From the NCBI GenBank assembly GCA_038523925.1, contig JBCBIY010000001.1, positions 1-64,000 of the forward strand: a stretch of DNA of 64,000 nucleotides, read 5' to 3'. Position numbers and translations under genes: made by a program. Below, piece by piece: positions 49,896-58,907 of the stretch. Within the stretch, counting starts at the first letter, position 1, and every line of letters begins with the position of its first letter. The notes under the pieces are model-generated. The model saw only the letters and a program-made list of their open reading frames with translations, made no database searches and was not told the DNA's origin. This DNA is from JBCBWG01 sp038523925. Its GTDB lineage: Bacteria; Pseudomonadota; Alphaproteobacteria; Rhizobiales; Hyphomicrobiaceae.

Positions 49896-51023
49896 ATGAG
49901 ACGCAGAGCGCCGGCGCGCACGATTGGACTTGGCGCAGCGCTCTTCGGCTTGGCGCTCGCAGGCGCGTTTGTGCAGCCGTCGCTGGCGGCCAAGGGCAAA
50001 AGCGAGACGTTCGATTACGCAGGCGTTGCCGAGACCGCGCTCAAGCAGCACATCCGGCCGGGCTACGCCGCCTTCGCGAACTCGCTCGCAGCGCTCTCGA
50101 AACGCACCGCGCCCTGTGCGGATGCGCCGGCGGCGTTTAACTACGCCGCCCTGCGCAAACCGTTCGCCAATGTCGTCGCGGCGTGGGCCGGCGTGGCGCA
50201 TCTGATCTTCGGCCCGATCACAGCGAACAACCGCTACGATCGCATCTTTTTCTGGCTCGACCGCAAAGGCATCGCCCGGCGTCAGGTCTACCGCGCGCTC
50301 AAGTCGATGCCGGCTGGCTACCGCGACCCTGATGTGCTCGGCGAGCGCAGCATCGGCGTCCAGGGGTTCACGGCGATCGAAATCTTGATGCTCGACAAGC
50401 GCGCGGCGTCGGCCGATCCGGGCTTTCGATGTGATTACCTTCGCGCCGTCATCGCAAACGTCCTGGGGATCGCGCGCAACGTGGCTTCGGCGTGGTCCGC
50501 CGACGGCCTGGCGTCCAAGACGTGGCGTTCGGCGGGCCCGGGCAATCCGGCATACGTCAAGCCTGGCGAGCCGGTCCTGCGCTTGGTCCGCAGCCTCATG
50601 ACCGCAACGACCGAACTCCGCGATGTCGAACTGCTGCGCCCGCTCGGCTTCGGCAAGGGGCGCCGCAAACGATCTGGACCCTTCGCCCGCAGCGACCTGA
50701 CGATCGACTACATCGCAGCGCGCCTCGCCGCGCTCCGCTCAGCCTGGGTCGACAGCGGGCTTTCGGCCGAGACCAAGCGGCTTGGCGCCGCGCGCGGCCG
50801 CGATGAGGTCGTAAACGCAGCCAAGCAAGTGGACTTCGAGATGAAGTTCATGGCGGCCCGCGGCATCGGCATGCGCGGCACGCCAGATTTCTTCAACAGC
50901 GATCGAGTGCAAGAGGCAATCGCCCTTGGCTTTCCGCTGAAGAGCGCGCGCGAGCTGATTGAGAAGTCCGTGTCAGCCGTCACCGACCTGCCGTTCGGCT
51001 TCAACGCCGCCGATGGCGATTGA
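49896..51023 (+). CDS. Divergent imelysin-like protein without the GxHxxE His
   Basis: The 375-residue protein has a signal peptide ending near VQPSLAA and an imelysin-like helical fold: FANVVAAWAGVAHLIFGPI, then GERSIGVQGFTAIEILMLD. At the place of GYHAVE this reads GFTAIE, so the His is Thr. That implies loss or change of metal binding. Genes pairing one canonical imelysin, a DUF1111 and a second imelysin are known in Pseudomonas. The ATG at 49896 is 11 bases after the DUF1111 stop. Confidence 0.82.
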   Translation: MRRRAPARTIGLGAALFGLALAGAFVQPSLAAKGKSETFDYAGVAETALKQHIRPGYAAFANSLAALSKRTAPCADAPAAFNYAALRKPFANVVAAWAGVAHLIFGPITANNRYDRIFFWLDRKGIARRQVYRALKSMPAGYRDPDVLGERSIGVQGFTAIEILMLDKRAASADPGFRCDYLRAVIANVLGIARNVASAWSADGLASKTWRSAGPGNPAYVKPGEPVLRLVRSLMTATTELRDVELLRPLGFGKGRRKRSGPFARSDLTIDYIAARLAALRSAWVDSGLSAETKRLGAARGRDEVVNAAKQVDFEMKFMAARGIGMRGTPDFFNSDRVQEAIALGFPLKSARELIEKSVSAVTDLPFGFNAADGD

Positions 51024-52785
51024 CGCTGTGCAGGACCGGCCGACAAGACCTGCGACGACGCCGGCACCGCGCGTCGTCACTAGAGCGGCGCCGCTGGCGA
51101 GCGAGACGGCCGGCCGCGCATCCAGCACAGTGCCGCGGAAGCCCGGCTGGACCATCACGGCCTATGCGCTTGCCGCGCTTTATCTCGCGCCCCTGGTGGC
51201 CGTCGTCGCGGCTGCGACCGGTGACAGCGCCGGCCTCTGGGGCCATCTCGCTGAGACTGTGTTGCCGCGGTACGTGAGCAATACGTTGACGCTGATGGCG
51301 GGCGTCGGCGTCGTGACGCTCGTCTTCGGCGTTGCCTCGGCCTGGATCGTGACACGCTATACGTTCACAGGTTCGCGCGCATTGTCGTGGCTGCTGCTCC
51401 TGCCGGCGGCGGTGCCAGCCTACATCATCGCTTACGCCTACACCGACTTCTTTGAGTACGCGGGGCCCGTGCAGGGCGCTTTGCGCAGCACGTTCGGCTT
51501 TGAGAGCGCACGCGACTATTGGTTTCCCGAGATCCGGTCGATGGGCGGCGCGATGCTCGTCATGGGCGCGGTGCTTTACCCTTACGTCTACATGATGTCA
51601 CGGGCTGCCTTCGTCCTGACGCCGGCCTCGCTCTTTGAGACAGCAATGGTCTCGAAGCGGAACCTCTTTTGGTCCGTCGCGCTGCCGCTGGCTCGCCCCG
51701 CGATCATTGCCGGCTTGGCGCTTGTCCTGATGGAGACGATCTCAGACTTCGGGACCGTCGAGTTCTTCGCGATCGAGACGCTAACGCTTGGCATCTTCAA
51801 CGTGTGGCTTGGCCAAAACAATCTGGCAGCCGCCGCACAGATTGCCATCATCGCGTTTCTGTTCATCGCAGTCCTGCTCTGGATCGAGCGGCGCGCGCGG
51901 TCCAACCGGCAGTTTCTCAATACGACCAAGCGATCTGCACGCCTCGCGCCGCGGCCGCTGCGTGGTTGGAGGGCAGCGGTTGGCATCGGCGTTTGTCTCG
52001 TACCGATCATCGTGGGGTTCGTCGTGCCGGTTGGTGTGCTGCTCGGGTTTGTGCTCGGCGGCACGTCGCTTAGTTTCACGCCTGCGATGACGACGGCGAC
52101 GATCAACTCACTGCTGCTGTCGGGCACGGTCGCGGTCGTTGTCATGGCTGCGGCGCTCTTCTTCGCCGTGATCGCCACCTACCTCGGCAACCGGGCGCTC
52201 CACTTCACGGCAACCGCGACGGCGTTTGGCTATGCGTTCCCCGGCACCATCCTCGCGATCGGCGTCGTCACGGCCGCCGGCTTTATCGATCGCCAGGTCG
52301 GTGCGGCGTCGAGCACGTTCTTTGGCGTGACGACATCGGGTCTCATTTCGTCCGGTTTCGCACTCGTCGTCATCGCGTGTGTGGTCCGGTTCCACGCGGT
52401 CGGCTACGGCGCCATGACGTCCGGGATCGGCCGCCTGCCGCGCAACATGATGAATGCGAGCCGTCAGCTCGGCCGCGGGTTCTCAGAAAGCCTGCGCTTT
52501 GTGATCGTACCGCTGCTTGGAAAATCCCTTATCGCGGGTGGCCTCCTCGTATTTGTCGACGTCATGAAAGAGCTGCCGATGACGCTGCTACTGCGGCCCT
52601 TCAATTTCGAGACGCTGCCGACGTTCGTTTATCAGTATGCCAAGGACGAATTGCTTGAGGAGGCGGCGTTGCCCGCTTTGCTGATCGTCTTTGCTGGCAT
52701 CATCCCGATCCTCATCATGAATGCAGCACTTGAACGCCTTGCGGCAGCCAAGCCCGCTTCGTCAGGTGCGCGGCGGGAGACGTGA
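51013..52785 (+). CDS. Iron(III) ABC transporter permease (FbpB type)
   Basis: The 590-residue product has two fused six-segment permease domains, about residues 45-290 and 320-580. The first has an EAA-like loop SLFETAMVSKRNLFWSVALPLARPAIIAG and the second NMMNASRQLGRGFSESLRFVIVPLLGKSLIAGG, as in FbpB. It would partner the FbpA-like protein at 44500. It starts inside the previous gene (11-base overlap). The ATPase gene is missing from this cluster and must be elsewhere, or another ATPase is shared. Confidence 0.9.
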   Translation: MAIDAVQDRPTRPATTPAPRVVTRAAPLASETAGRASSTVPRKPGWTITAYALAALYLAPLVAVVAAATGDSAGLWGHLAETVLPRYVSNTLTLMAGVGVVTLVFGVASAWIVTRYTFTGSRALSWLLLLPAAVPAYIIAYAYTDFFEYAGPVQGALRSTFGFESARDYWFPEIRSMGGAMLVMGAVLYPYVYMMSRAAFVLTPASLFETAMVSKRNLFWSVALPLARPAIIAGLALVLMETISDFGTVEFFAIETLTLGIFNVWLGQNNLAAAAQIAIIAFLFIAVLLWIERRARSNRQFLNTTKRSARLAPRPLRGWRAAVGIGVCLVPIIVGFVVPVGVLLGFVLGGTSLSFTPAMTTATINSLLLSGTVAVVVMAAALFFAVIATYLGNRALHFTATATAFGYAFPGTILAIGVVTAAGFIDRQVGAASSTFFGVTTSGLISSGFALVVIACVVRFHAVGYGAMTSGIGRLPRNMMNASRQLGRGFSESLRFVIVPLLGKSLIAGGLLVFVDVMKELPMTLLLRPFNFETLPTFVYQYAKDELLEEAALPALLIVFAGIIPILIMNAALERLAAAKPASSGARRET

Positions 52786-53840
52786 TGGAACGGTTGAAGC
52801 TCGCCGTTGCCGGGTGCGGCCTCATTGGGCGCAAGCACGTCGGCCTGATCGCAGCCGCGGATGCATGCGACCTCGTCGCCGTCGCCGACCCCGATGCTGC
52901 CGCCCGCGCCGCCTGCGCCGGCGATGGCGTCTGTCAGTTCGACACCATCGAAGATCTATTGGGCGGCGTCGCTTGTGACGGCGTCATCATCGCAACGCCG
53001 AACCAGTCGCACAGCGCCGACGCGATCGCGGCGATCGAGGCTGGCGTGCCTGCGCTCGTTGAGAAGCCAATCGCGGATACTGCTCGGAATGCGCAGGCGA
53101 TCGTCGCGGCTGCAGAGGCGTGCGGCATCCCTATCCTCGTCGGTCATCATCGCCGCCATGCGCCAGCGATCGCCCGGGCGCAGGCCCTGATCGCCAATGG
53201 CCGGCTTGGCCGGGTCGTCGCGGCACATGGCAGTTTCTGGTGTCCGAAGCCGGATGCTTACTTCGATGTTGCGTGGCGGCGTGCGCCCGGTGCCGGACCA
53301 ATCCTCATCAATCTCATCCACGACATCGATCTTTTGCGCGCGCTTGTCGGCGAGGTCGTCCGCGTCCAAGCCGTCGGCGCAAACGCTGTGCGCGGGTTCG
53401 AGGTCGCCGACACCGCGGCTGTGATCTTGCAGTTCGCCAATGGCGCGCTTGGGACGTTCACGATCTCCGACGCCGTCGTTGGTCCCTGGAGCTGGGAGAT
53501 GACGGCGGGCGAAAACCCGGCTTACCCGGCGACCACCGAGAGCTGTTATTGGATCGGCGGCACCAAAGGCTCGCTTGCCCTGCCCGACTTTACGCTTTGG
53601 AGCCAGAAGGGCGCACCGGATTGGTGGGCGCCCATCCATGCCGCGCGCGAGGTCGCGCCGCCGGGCGATCCGCTAGTCGCGCAGCTCAGGAATTTCTGTG
53701 ACGTCATCCGAGGCGTGGGGGAGCCCGTCGTCACGGCGCGCGAAGGGGCGCAATCGCTCGCGGTGCTGAGCGCAATCGAAGCGTCGGTTGCGAATGCTGG
53801 CGCATCGATTGACGTCGAAGCTTACACAAGCACCGGCTGA
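52785..53840 (+). CDS. Gfo/Idh/MocA family oxidoreductase
   Basis: The 351-residue product has an N-terminal Rossmann domain (AVAGCGLIGRKHVG), the ATPNQSHSADAIAAIEAGVPALVEKPIADT block with the catalytic Lys of EKP, and a C-terminal GFO domain with DIDLLRALVGEVVRV. Substrates in this family are sugars and inositols; none is obvious here. A GTG at 52782 overlaps the fbpB stop and is an alternative. It converges with and overlaps the glycosylase gene by 19 bases. Confidence 0.92.
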   Translation: MERLKLAVAGCGLIGRKHVGLIAAADACDLVAVADPDAAARAACAGDGVCQFDTIEDLLGGVACDGVIIATPNQSHSADAIAAIEAGVPALVEKPIADTARNAQAIVAAAEACGIPILVGHHRRHAPAIARAQALIANGRLGRVVAAHGSFWCPKPDAYFDVAWRRAPGAGPILINLIHDIDLLRALVGEVVRVQAVGANAVRGFEVADTAAVILQFANGALGTFTISDAVVGPWSWEMTAGENPAYPATTESCYWIGGTKGSLALPDFTLWSQKGAPDWWAPIHAAREVAPPGDPLVAQLRNFCDVIRGVGEPVVTAREGAQSLAVLSAIEASVANAGASIDVEAYTSTG

Positions 53841-54607
53841 CAGGTCTCACAGAAGAACGCGCGGCGGCCTGCGATCTCTGTGCGCGTGACAGGCCCGTCA
53901 CAACGCGGGCAGTCGGGCTTGTTGAAAATGTTGGTCCGCTCGCGATAGCGGTTGCCGGACGGGCCCGCACCATCGACCGTTATGATCGCGTTGCGCTTGA
54001 CGCCAATCTCGAGCAGCGCGCGGGCATCGTCCCAGAGCACGTCGAACATCTCACGGTTGAATGCGCGGCCCTGCGTGTCCGGGTGCACGCGCTGGCGCCA
54101 AAGGATCTCCGTCCGATAGATATTCCCAATGCCGGCAATGACAGCCTGGTCCATAAGCAGGCGGCCGATCGGTGCGCGGCTCTTCGCGATGCGCTGAAAC
54201 GCGCGATCGGGATCGGCATCCTTGCGCAGGAGGTCGGGGCCGATGCGCGCCGTCAGCGTCGCAAACGCCGCCGGGTCGAGCACGTCGCAGGCCGCGGGTC
54301 CGTTGATGTCGACGAGGTGCGTGTCGCCTTCAAGCCGGACGCGAACGGCCCCTTTCGGTTCCGGAGCCGGCAGCTTCGCCTTCTTCATGCGGCCAAACAG
54401 GCCAAGGTGAATGTGCAGCGCGCGCTCGTTATCGAACCGGTAGAAGAGATGCTTGCCGTAGGCCTCGACGGCCACGCAGTCGCGCCCATCGATGGACTTT
54501 GCGCCGTCAGAAAATCGGCCCTGCGGAGACGACACGGCGAGCGCGCGGCCTTGGAGGACGCGGCGGTGGTCGCGGGCGGCGCGGTGAATGGTGTGGCCTT
54601 CAGGCAT
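53822..54607 (-). CDS. Fpg/Nei family DNA glycosylase
   Basis: The 261-residue protein starts MPEGHTIHRAARDHRR; Pro2 and Glu3 are the catalytic residues of Fpg/Nei, and PEGHTIHR is typical of the Nei2-like branch. GKHLFYRFDNERALHIHLGLFGRM, DQAVIAGIGNIYRTEILWRQRVHP (helix-two-turn-helix) and the zinc finger CPRCDG-CETCQ complete it. It excises oxidised bases and nicks the strand. The ATG at 54607 is fixed by the need for Pro at position 2. Confidence 0.93.
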   Translation of the reverse strand: MPEGHTIHRAARDHRRVLQGRALAVSSPQGRFSDGAKSIDGRDCVAVEAYGKHLFYRFDNERALHIHLGLFGRMKKAKLPAPEPKGAVRVRLEGDTHLVDINGPAACDVLDPAAFATLTARIGPDLLRKDADPDRAFQRIAKSRAPIGRLLMDQAVIAGIGNIYRTEILWRQRVHPDTQGRAFNREMFDVLWDDARALLEIGVKRNAIITVDGAGPSGNRYRERTNIFNKPDCPRCDGPVTRTEIAGRRAFFCETCQPVLV

Positions 54608-54792
54608 GGCAGAGCCCAGGTGAGACGGTTCGACGGGAGCCCAATGGATCGCTGCTTGTCGGGCCGGAGGCAAGCTCGGCCGATGCGGTCCCGAGGTCTC
54701 ATCCAGATGCGGATCGACGCAAGCGCAGCTTAAGCGCTTTGACATTCCGGCCGGTCTGCCGTTCTCCAGAGGTATTAACGAGGATCGTGATG

Positions 54793-55872
54793 ATGGCTGA
54801 TACCGCCGCCGATGCCGGAGCGCAGAGCACGCCCACGAACCCGGTCGTGTGCGAAGTCACGCGCGGGCCGCTCACCGAAAGCGTGCACCGCGGCGCGCTG
54901 GCCGTGTCGGATGCATCCGGCGCGATCATCGCCGGGATCGGGGATGCAAGCGCATTCGTCTACCCGCGCTCGGCGATCAAGGCGCTGCAGGCGATCCCGG
55001 TCCTCGCGTCAGGCGCGGCGGAGCGCTTCGGTTTCACGCCGGCCGACATCGCGCTTCTTTGCGCCTCACACAGTGGCGAGGCGGATCACGTTGCGCGCGC
55101 CGAAGATCTGCTGAGCCGCGCGGGGTTCGATCCAGAAGCGCTGCATTGCGGCGCGCATTGGCCGCTTGGGCCCGCCGCAACGCGCGATCTCGCCGGCGCG
55201 GGTGGTGCGCCGCGCAAGAGCCACAACAACTGCTCGGGCAAACACGCCGGCATGCTCGCCTCGGCACTTGCAACGGACGCGGACCCGGCGCGCTACACAG
55301 ATATCGACAGCCCGGTGCAGCAGGCGGTGCTTGCGACGCTCAAGCGCTATTGCGGCGCAGAGGGCGTGGGCGCGTTTCCGGGTATCGACGGCTGCGGCGC
55401 GCCGAACTGGCCGGTGACGATCGAAGGGCTCGCCCGTGCCTTCGCGGCGTTCGGGGCCGGGTCTGGTCCGGCACAAGCCGATGCTGATACGGCCCGGCGT
55501 ATCCGGGCTGCGGTCGCCGCCCACCCGCATCTGGTTGCGGGAACCGATCGCTTCGATACCGTCATGATGGCGGCATCCGGCGAGCGGGTCTTCGTCAAGA
55601 CCGGGGCGGAGGGCGTCTATTGCGGTTGCCTGCCGGAGTTCGGCATCGGCTTCGCGCTGAAGATCGACGATGGCACCGGACGCGCCTCGGAACATCTGAC
55701 CGCGACGTTGATCACCGCGCTTTACCCCGACCTCACCGTAGCCGTCGCCGATCGGCACATCATCCGCAACTGGGCAGGCGTCCCGGTCGGCCGAACCGTG
55801 CCCGCCCCCGTCGTCGTCGAGACCGTCACCGAACTTGCCCGTCAAATCCGCGGTGCGCGCAACGCGCAGTGA
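54793..55872 (+). CDS. Rhizobial-type L-asparaginase (Asparaginase_II family)
   Basis: The 359-residue product hydrolyses asparagine to aspartate and ammonia. It matches the Rhizobium etli AnsA family: YPRSAIKALQAIP (Ser-x-x-Lys pair), CASHSGEADHVARAEDL, KSHNNCSGKHAGM (Cys and Lys of the zinc site) and DGCGAPNWPVTIEGLA. These residues are all kept. It differs from the E. coli type, which has TxGT motifs. GTG 54787 and ATG 54790 are also in frame; GAGGA lies eight bases before the ATG chosen. Confidence 0.93.
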   Translation: MADTAADAGAQSTPTNPVVCEVTRGPLTESVHRGALAVSDASGAIIAGIGDASAFVYPRSAIKALQAIPVLASGAAERFGFTPADIALLCASHSGEADHVARAEDLLSRAGFDPEALHCGAHWPLGPAATRDLAGAGGAPRKSHNNCSGKHAGMLASALATDADPARYTDIDSPVQQAVLATLKRYCGAEGVGAFPGIDGCGAPNWPVTIEGLARAFAAFGAGSGPAQADADTARRIRAAVAAHPHLVAGTDRFDTVMMAASGERVFVKTGAEGVYCGCLPEFGIGFALKIDDGTGRASEHLTATLITALYPDLTVAVADRHIIRNWAGVPVGRTVPAPVVVETVTELARQIRGARNAQ

Positions 55873-55875
55873 GGC

Positions 55876-57231
55876 TCACCCGGCGTCGACGACGTTGGAT
55901 TTGACCGTGAGGCGGTCGGTCGGCGGCGTGGTCGTCAAGTCGGGGCCGTAGAGCTTGCCGCGGGCCATCCGGCGAACGGCGCCGGCCTTCGCGTCCGCGA
56001 TGATGTTGTTGGCAATGAGCGCGCGGCCGGCTGCCATGTTGCCGGTCACCATGATGCCGACGCCACACTTCGTGACAACGTTCCCGGTTGCTGCGACGTT
56101 GCGCATGTGGCGGCCCCAGCCAATGACGATGCCGGCTGTCGGCGCGCCTTCGACCGTGTTTCCGGTCATCGCGGCGTCCGCCTCAACGGCAATGCCGTTG
56201 CCGCGCTTGTCGACGGGTTCGTGTTCGCGCCGCTTGAGGTTGCGTACGAGGTTGCCGTGGACGACGGCGAGCCGGCCGCCGACGTTGAAGTTGGTCACCG
56301 AGATGCCAGAGGCGGCTTGGTCCACGATGTTGCTCGCGATCACGGCGCCCTGGAACCCAAACTCGGCGTAGAGCGCAACTTCGCCGATGCGGTGCGCTTG
56401 GTTTGCGATGATCTGCAGATTGGAGGCGGCGTTGCCCCTGACGGCGGAGTACGCACAATCGGTGATGTGGTTTCCCGAGACCATCACATTGTGCGCGCGA
56501 TAGACGTTGACGCCGTTGCCGTTCTGGCCTGAGCCGCCAGCCGCCGAGCGGATACCTGAGATGCGGTTGCCGGTGACGAGCGTCCCGTCAGGACCGTCGG
56601 CCGGTTGCCATACGAGGATGCCATTGTTGGCGCAGCGCGAAACGCGGTTTGCGGCGACGCGCATGCCGCGGCTGGCATTGAGGAAGAGAGCGGCTTCGCC
56701 GAAGCCCTCGAAGCTGGAGTTTGTGACGCCACCCGCGCAGCGCTCAAGTCGGATGCCGTTTGCAGGGCCGTTGCGGACCATCAGACGGTCCAGCGAAAGC
56801 TGTTCGATGCTGGAGAGCGCGATGAGCGCCGCTGCCCGGTCTCCAGTGCTGCCGCGTGCGCCTGTGCCATCGATGATGAGGCCCGCAAGCCTGAGGCTGC
56901 TGATGCGATTGGCTGAGAAGACGGTCGCGTCGCCGGCAAGATTGAGCTGCGTGAAACCCGAGGTGCCAATAATGGATGTGCGATCGCGCAACGTCAGCGA
57001 GCCGGTCCAGTAGGTGCCGGGTGGCAAGTGCAGCGGACGCCCAAGTGCGGACGAGCGATCAATTGCGCGTTGGAGGGCTGCCGTTTGCAGGGTCCGTGCG
57101 TTGGGTTTCAGGCCGAACGCGCGGGCGTCGGCCTCCGCGGTTGCGCCGGCGGCAAGCGCGGGCGCTGCCGGGACGGTGAGCGATGCAGCCGCCGTCGTTG
57201 CGGCGCCGCTGAGGAATGCGCGTCTGTCCAT
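55876..57231 (-). CDS. TIGR03808-type Tat-exported right-handed beta-helix protein
   Basis: The 451-residue protein starts MDRRAFLSGAATTAAAS, a clear twin-Arg signal, with cleavage near APALAA. The rest has 10 or more parallel beta-helix turns with many Asn (VSGNHITDC, IIANQAHRIG, VTGNMAAGR). It fits the TIGR03808 family of Tat-exported repeat proteins. A polysaccharide or surface role is likely; no lyase motif is evident. It is the last gene of a four-gene minus-strand operon, 18 bases after pcp. Confidence 0.85.
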   Translation of the reverse strand: MDRRAFLSGAATTAAASLTVPAAPALAAGATAEADARAFGLKPNARTLQTAALQRAIDRSSALGRPLHLPPGTYWTGSLTLRDRTSIIGTSGFTQLNLAGDATVFSANRISSLRLAGLIIDGTGARGSTGDRAAALIALSSIEQLSLDRLMVRNGPANGIRLERCAGGVTNSSFEGFGEAALFLNASRGMRVAANRVSRCANNGILVWQPADGPDGTLVTGNRISGIRSAAGGSGQNGNGVNVYRAHNVMVSGNHITDCAYSAVRGNAASNLQIIANQAHRIGEVALYAEFGFQGAVIASNIVDQAASGISVTNFNVGGRLAVVHGNLVRNLKRREHEPVDKRGNGIAVEADAAMTGNTVEGAPTAGIVIGWGRHMRNVAATGNVVTKCGVGIMVTGNMAAGRALIANNIIADAKAGAVRRMARGKLYGPDLTTTPPTDRLTVKSNVVDAG

Positions 57232-57249
57232 ACGCGCGCCCGAAGCACG

Positions 57250-57912
57250 TCATGTGCCAGCGCGGTTAACGCCAAGGTCGTCGGCCAGCAGATCAATCAG
57301 GCGCACGGCGCCGGCGACGGCGTCATCGAGGCTCATCCGGACGCCGGCGATGGGGGTCTTCGCGTCGGTCTCATGACCGGCAAGCTGCGTCGGCAGGTGG
57401 ACAAATCCACACCCGCCCCTCACGGCCGAACCGTTTGCATGCGCGAGGCCCAGGTAGAGAACAGTGTTGCAAAGATAGCTGCCGGCATTCAGCGAGCGGC
57501 GCGCGGGCAGGTTCAGCGCGCGCAATTCTGAAACGATGCGGCGCGTCGGGATGGTCGCCGTCTGGTACCGCACGCCGCGCGACAGGATCTGCGATTGCGG
57601 CGGCATCTGCTTGTTTGCATCGACGGATGCGGCTGCGTTCCGGGCGAGCGTTTCGACGACGAAGCCGCACGCTTTTCGCGATACGCCGAAGCCGACGTAC
57701 GCATCCGGTCTGGCCGCTTCGAGGGCCCCGGCGAGGGTGGTTGTGGCGGCGCGCCATTCGGTCGGCAGCAGGGTCGCCGTGACGTTGAGTTCGCTCGTGC
57801 CGCGGTCGGCAAAGTGCTGCATGGTCCGCTTGACGACGTCGGATGACACATTTTGCGAGACACCCGGGAAGGGACCAAAGGCTGTGAGCAGAATGGTCGG
57901 GGCGCGGTTCAC
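57250..57912 (-). CDS. pcp: Pyroglutamyl-peptidase I (C15 family)
   Basis: This cysteine peptidase removes N-terminal pyroglutamate. The 220-residue product has LLTAFGPFPGVSQN, a central ACGFVVETLARN with the catalytic Glu, NAGSYLCNTVLYLGLAHA with the catalytic Cys, and GFVHLPT with the His. All three are in place. It overlaps meaB by four bases (ATGA). Confidence 0.93.
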   Translation of the reverse strand: MNRAPTILLTAFGPFPGVSQNVSSDVVKRTMQHFADRGTSELNVTATLLPTEWRAATTTLAGALEAARPDAYVGFGVSRKACGFVVETLARNAAASVDANKQMPPQSQILSRGVRYQTATIPTRRIVSELRALNLPARRSLNAGSYLCNTVLYLGLAHANGSAVRGGCGFVHLPTQLAGHETDAKTPIAGVRMSLDDAVAGAVRLIDLLADDLGVNRAGT

Positions 57913-58907
57913 GACCCGGAAGGTCCGGCGGCGGCAAGAATGTCAGCGACGGCTTCAGCCGGCGTTTGCGCGCCGGCGCGCACGCGGTCCCGCGCGATCT
58001 TGCGTGCGGTGCGCGCGGGCTGCGTCCCGAGCAAGCGTTCGTAAAGCGTGACCTGCAGCAGGTCCTCCATCCAATCGACGGCTTGATCTGCGCGCCGGGT
58101 ATCGAATGCGCCGCTTACGCGTCCGGCATCGACCTGCGTGGTGATCGCATCCCAGAGTTCGTCCAAGCCCCGGTTCTCGAGCCCTGACAGCGTGAGGACT
58201 GGCGCGCGCGCGCCATCGTGGCCAGACAGCAGGTTGACCGCCCCTTGATAGTCGCCAGCCGTCCGGCGCGCGGCCGCGGCCTGATCCCCATCCGCCTTGT
58301 TGATCGCGAGGACGTCGGCCAGCTCGATCACGCCCTTCTTGATGCCTTGAAGCTCATCGCCGCCGCCCGGCAATACCATCACGACGAACACGTCGACCAT
58401 CCCTGCGACAGCCGTTTCAGACTGTCCGACGCCGACGGTTTCGACAATGATCACATCGAATCCCGCCGCCTCGGTAAGCAGCATGGTCTCGCGCGTGCGC
58501 CGTGCGACACCGCCGAGCGTGCCAGCCGTTGGCGACGGCCGGATAAAGGCTGCATCCGACATCGACAACGCCGCCATGCGCGTTTTGTCACCGAGGATCG
58601 ATCCGCCGGAGCGACCGGACGAAGGGTCGACGGCGAGGACGGCAATGCGATGGCCGGCTGCGATCAAGTTCATGCCGAGCTGATCAATCAACGTTGATTT
58701 GCCGACGCCTGGAACGCCGGTGATGCCGACGCGAACTGCGCCGCCGGTTTTTGGCAGGACGGCCGATAGGATCGCGTCAGCCTCGGCACGCCGGTCGGGG
58801 TGGCGGCTCTCGGCGAGCGTTATGGCGCGGCCAAGCGCTGCGCGGTCGCCATCGACAAGGCGGGCTGCGATGGCCTGCGGTGAAAGACGAGACACCGCCT
58901 CGCTCAT
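57909..58907 (-). CDS. meaB: Methylmalonyl-CoA mutase-associated GTPase MeaB
   Basis: MeaB is a GTPase that protects and loads B12-dependent methylmalonyl-CoA mutase. The 332-residue product has Walker A GVPGVGKST, LAVDPSSGRSGGSILGDKTRM, VETVGVGQSE and NKAD (G4). No mutase gene is in the window. The ATG at 58907 is in a four-base overlap with the EamA gene, which decides it over an upstream ATG at 59069. Confidence 0.94.
   Translation of the reverse strand: MSEAVSRLSPQAIAARLVDGDRAALGRAITLAESRHPDRRAEADAILSAVLPKTGGAVRVGITGVPGVGKSTLIDQLGMNLIAAGHRIAVLAVDPSSGRSGGSILGDKTRMAALSMSDAAFIRPSPTAGTLGGVARRTRETMLLTEAAGFDVIIVETVGVGQSETAVAGMVDVFVVMVLPGGGDELQGIKKGVIELADVLAINKADGDQAAAARRTAGDYQGAVNLLSGHDGARAPVLTLSGLENRGLDELWDAITTQVDAGRVSGAFDTRRADQAVDWMEDLLQVTLYERLLGTQPARTARKIARDRVRAGAQTPAEAVADILAAAGPSGS

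Noticed and set aside
52782..53840. Missing FbpC ATPase of the iron transporter
   Set aside because: The gene after the permease encodes a Gfo/Idh oxidoreductase with EKP and a Rossmann motif; no Walker A is present.
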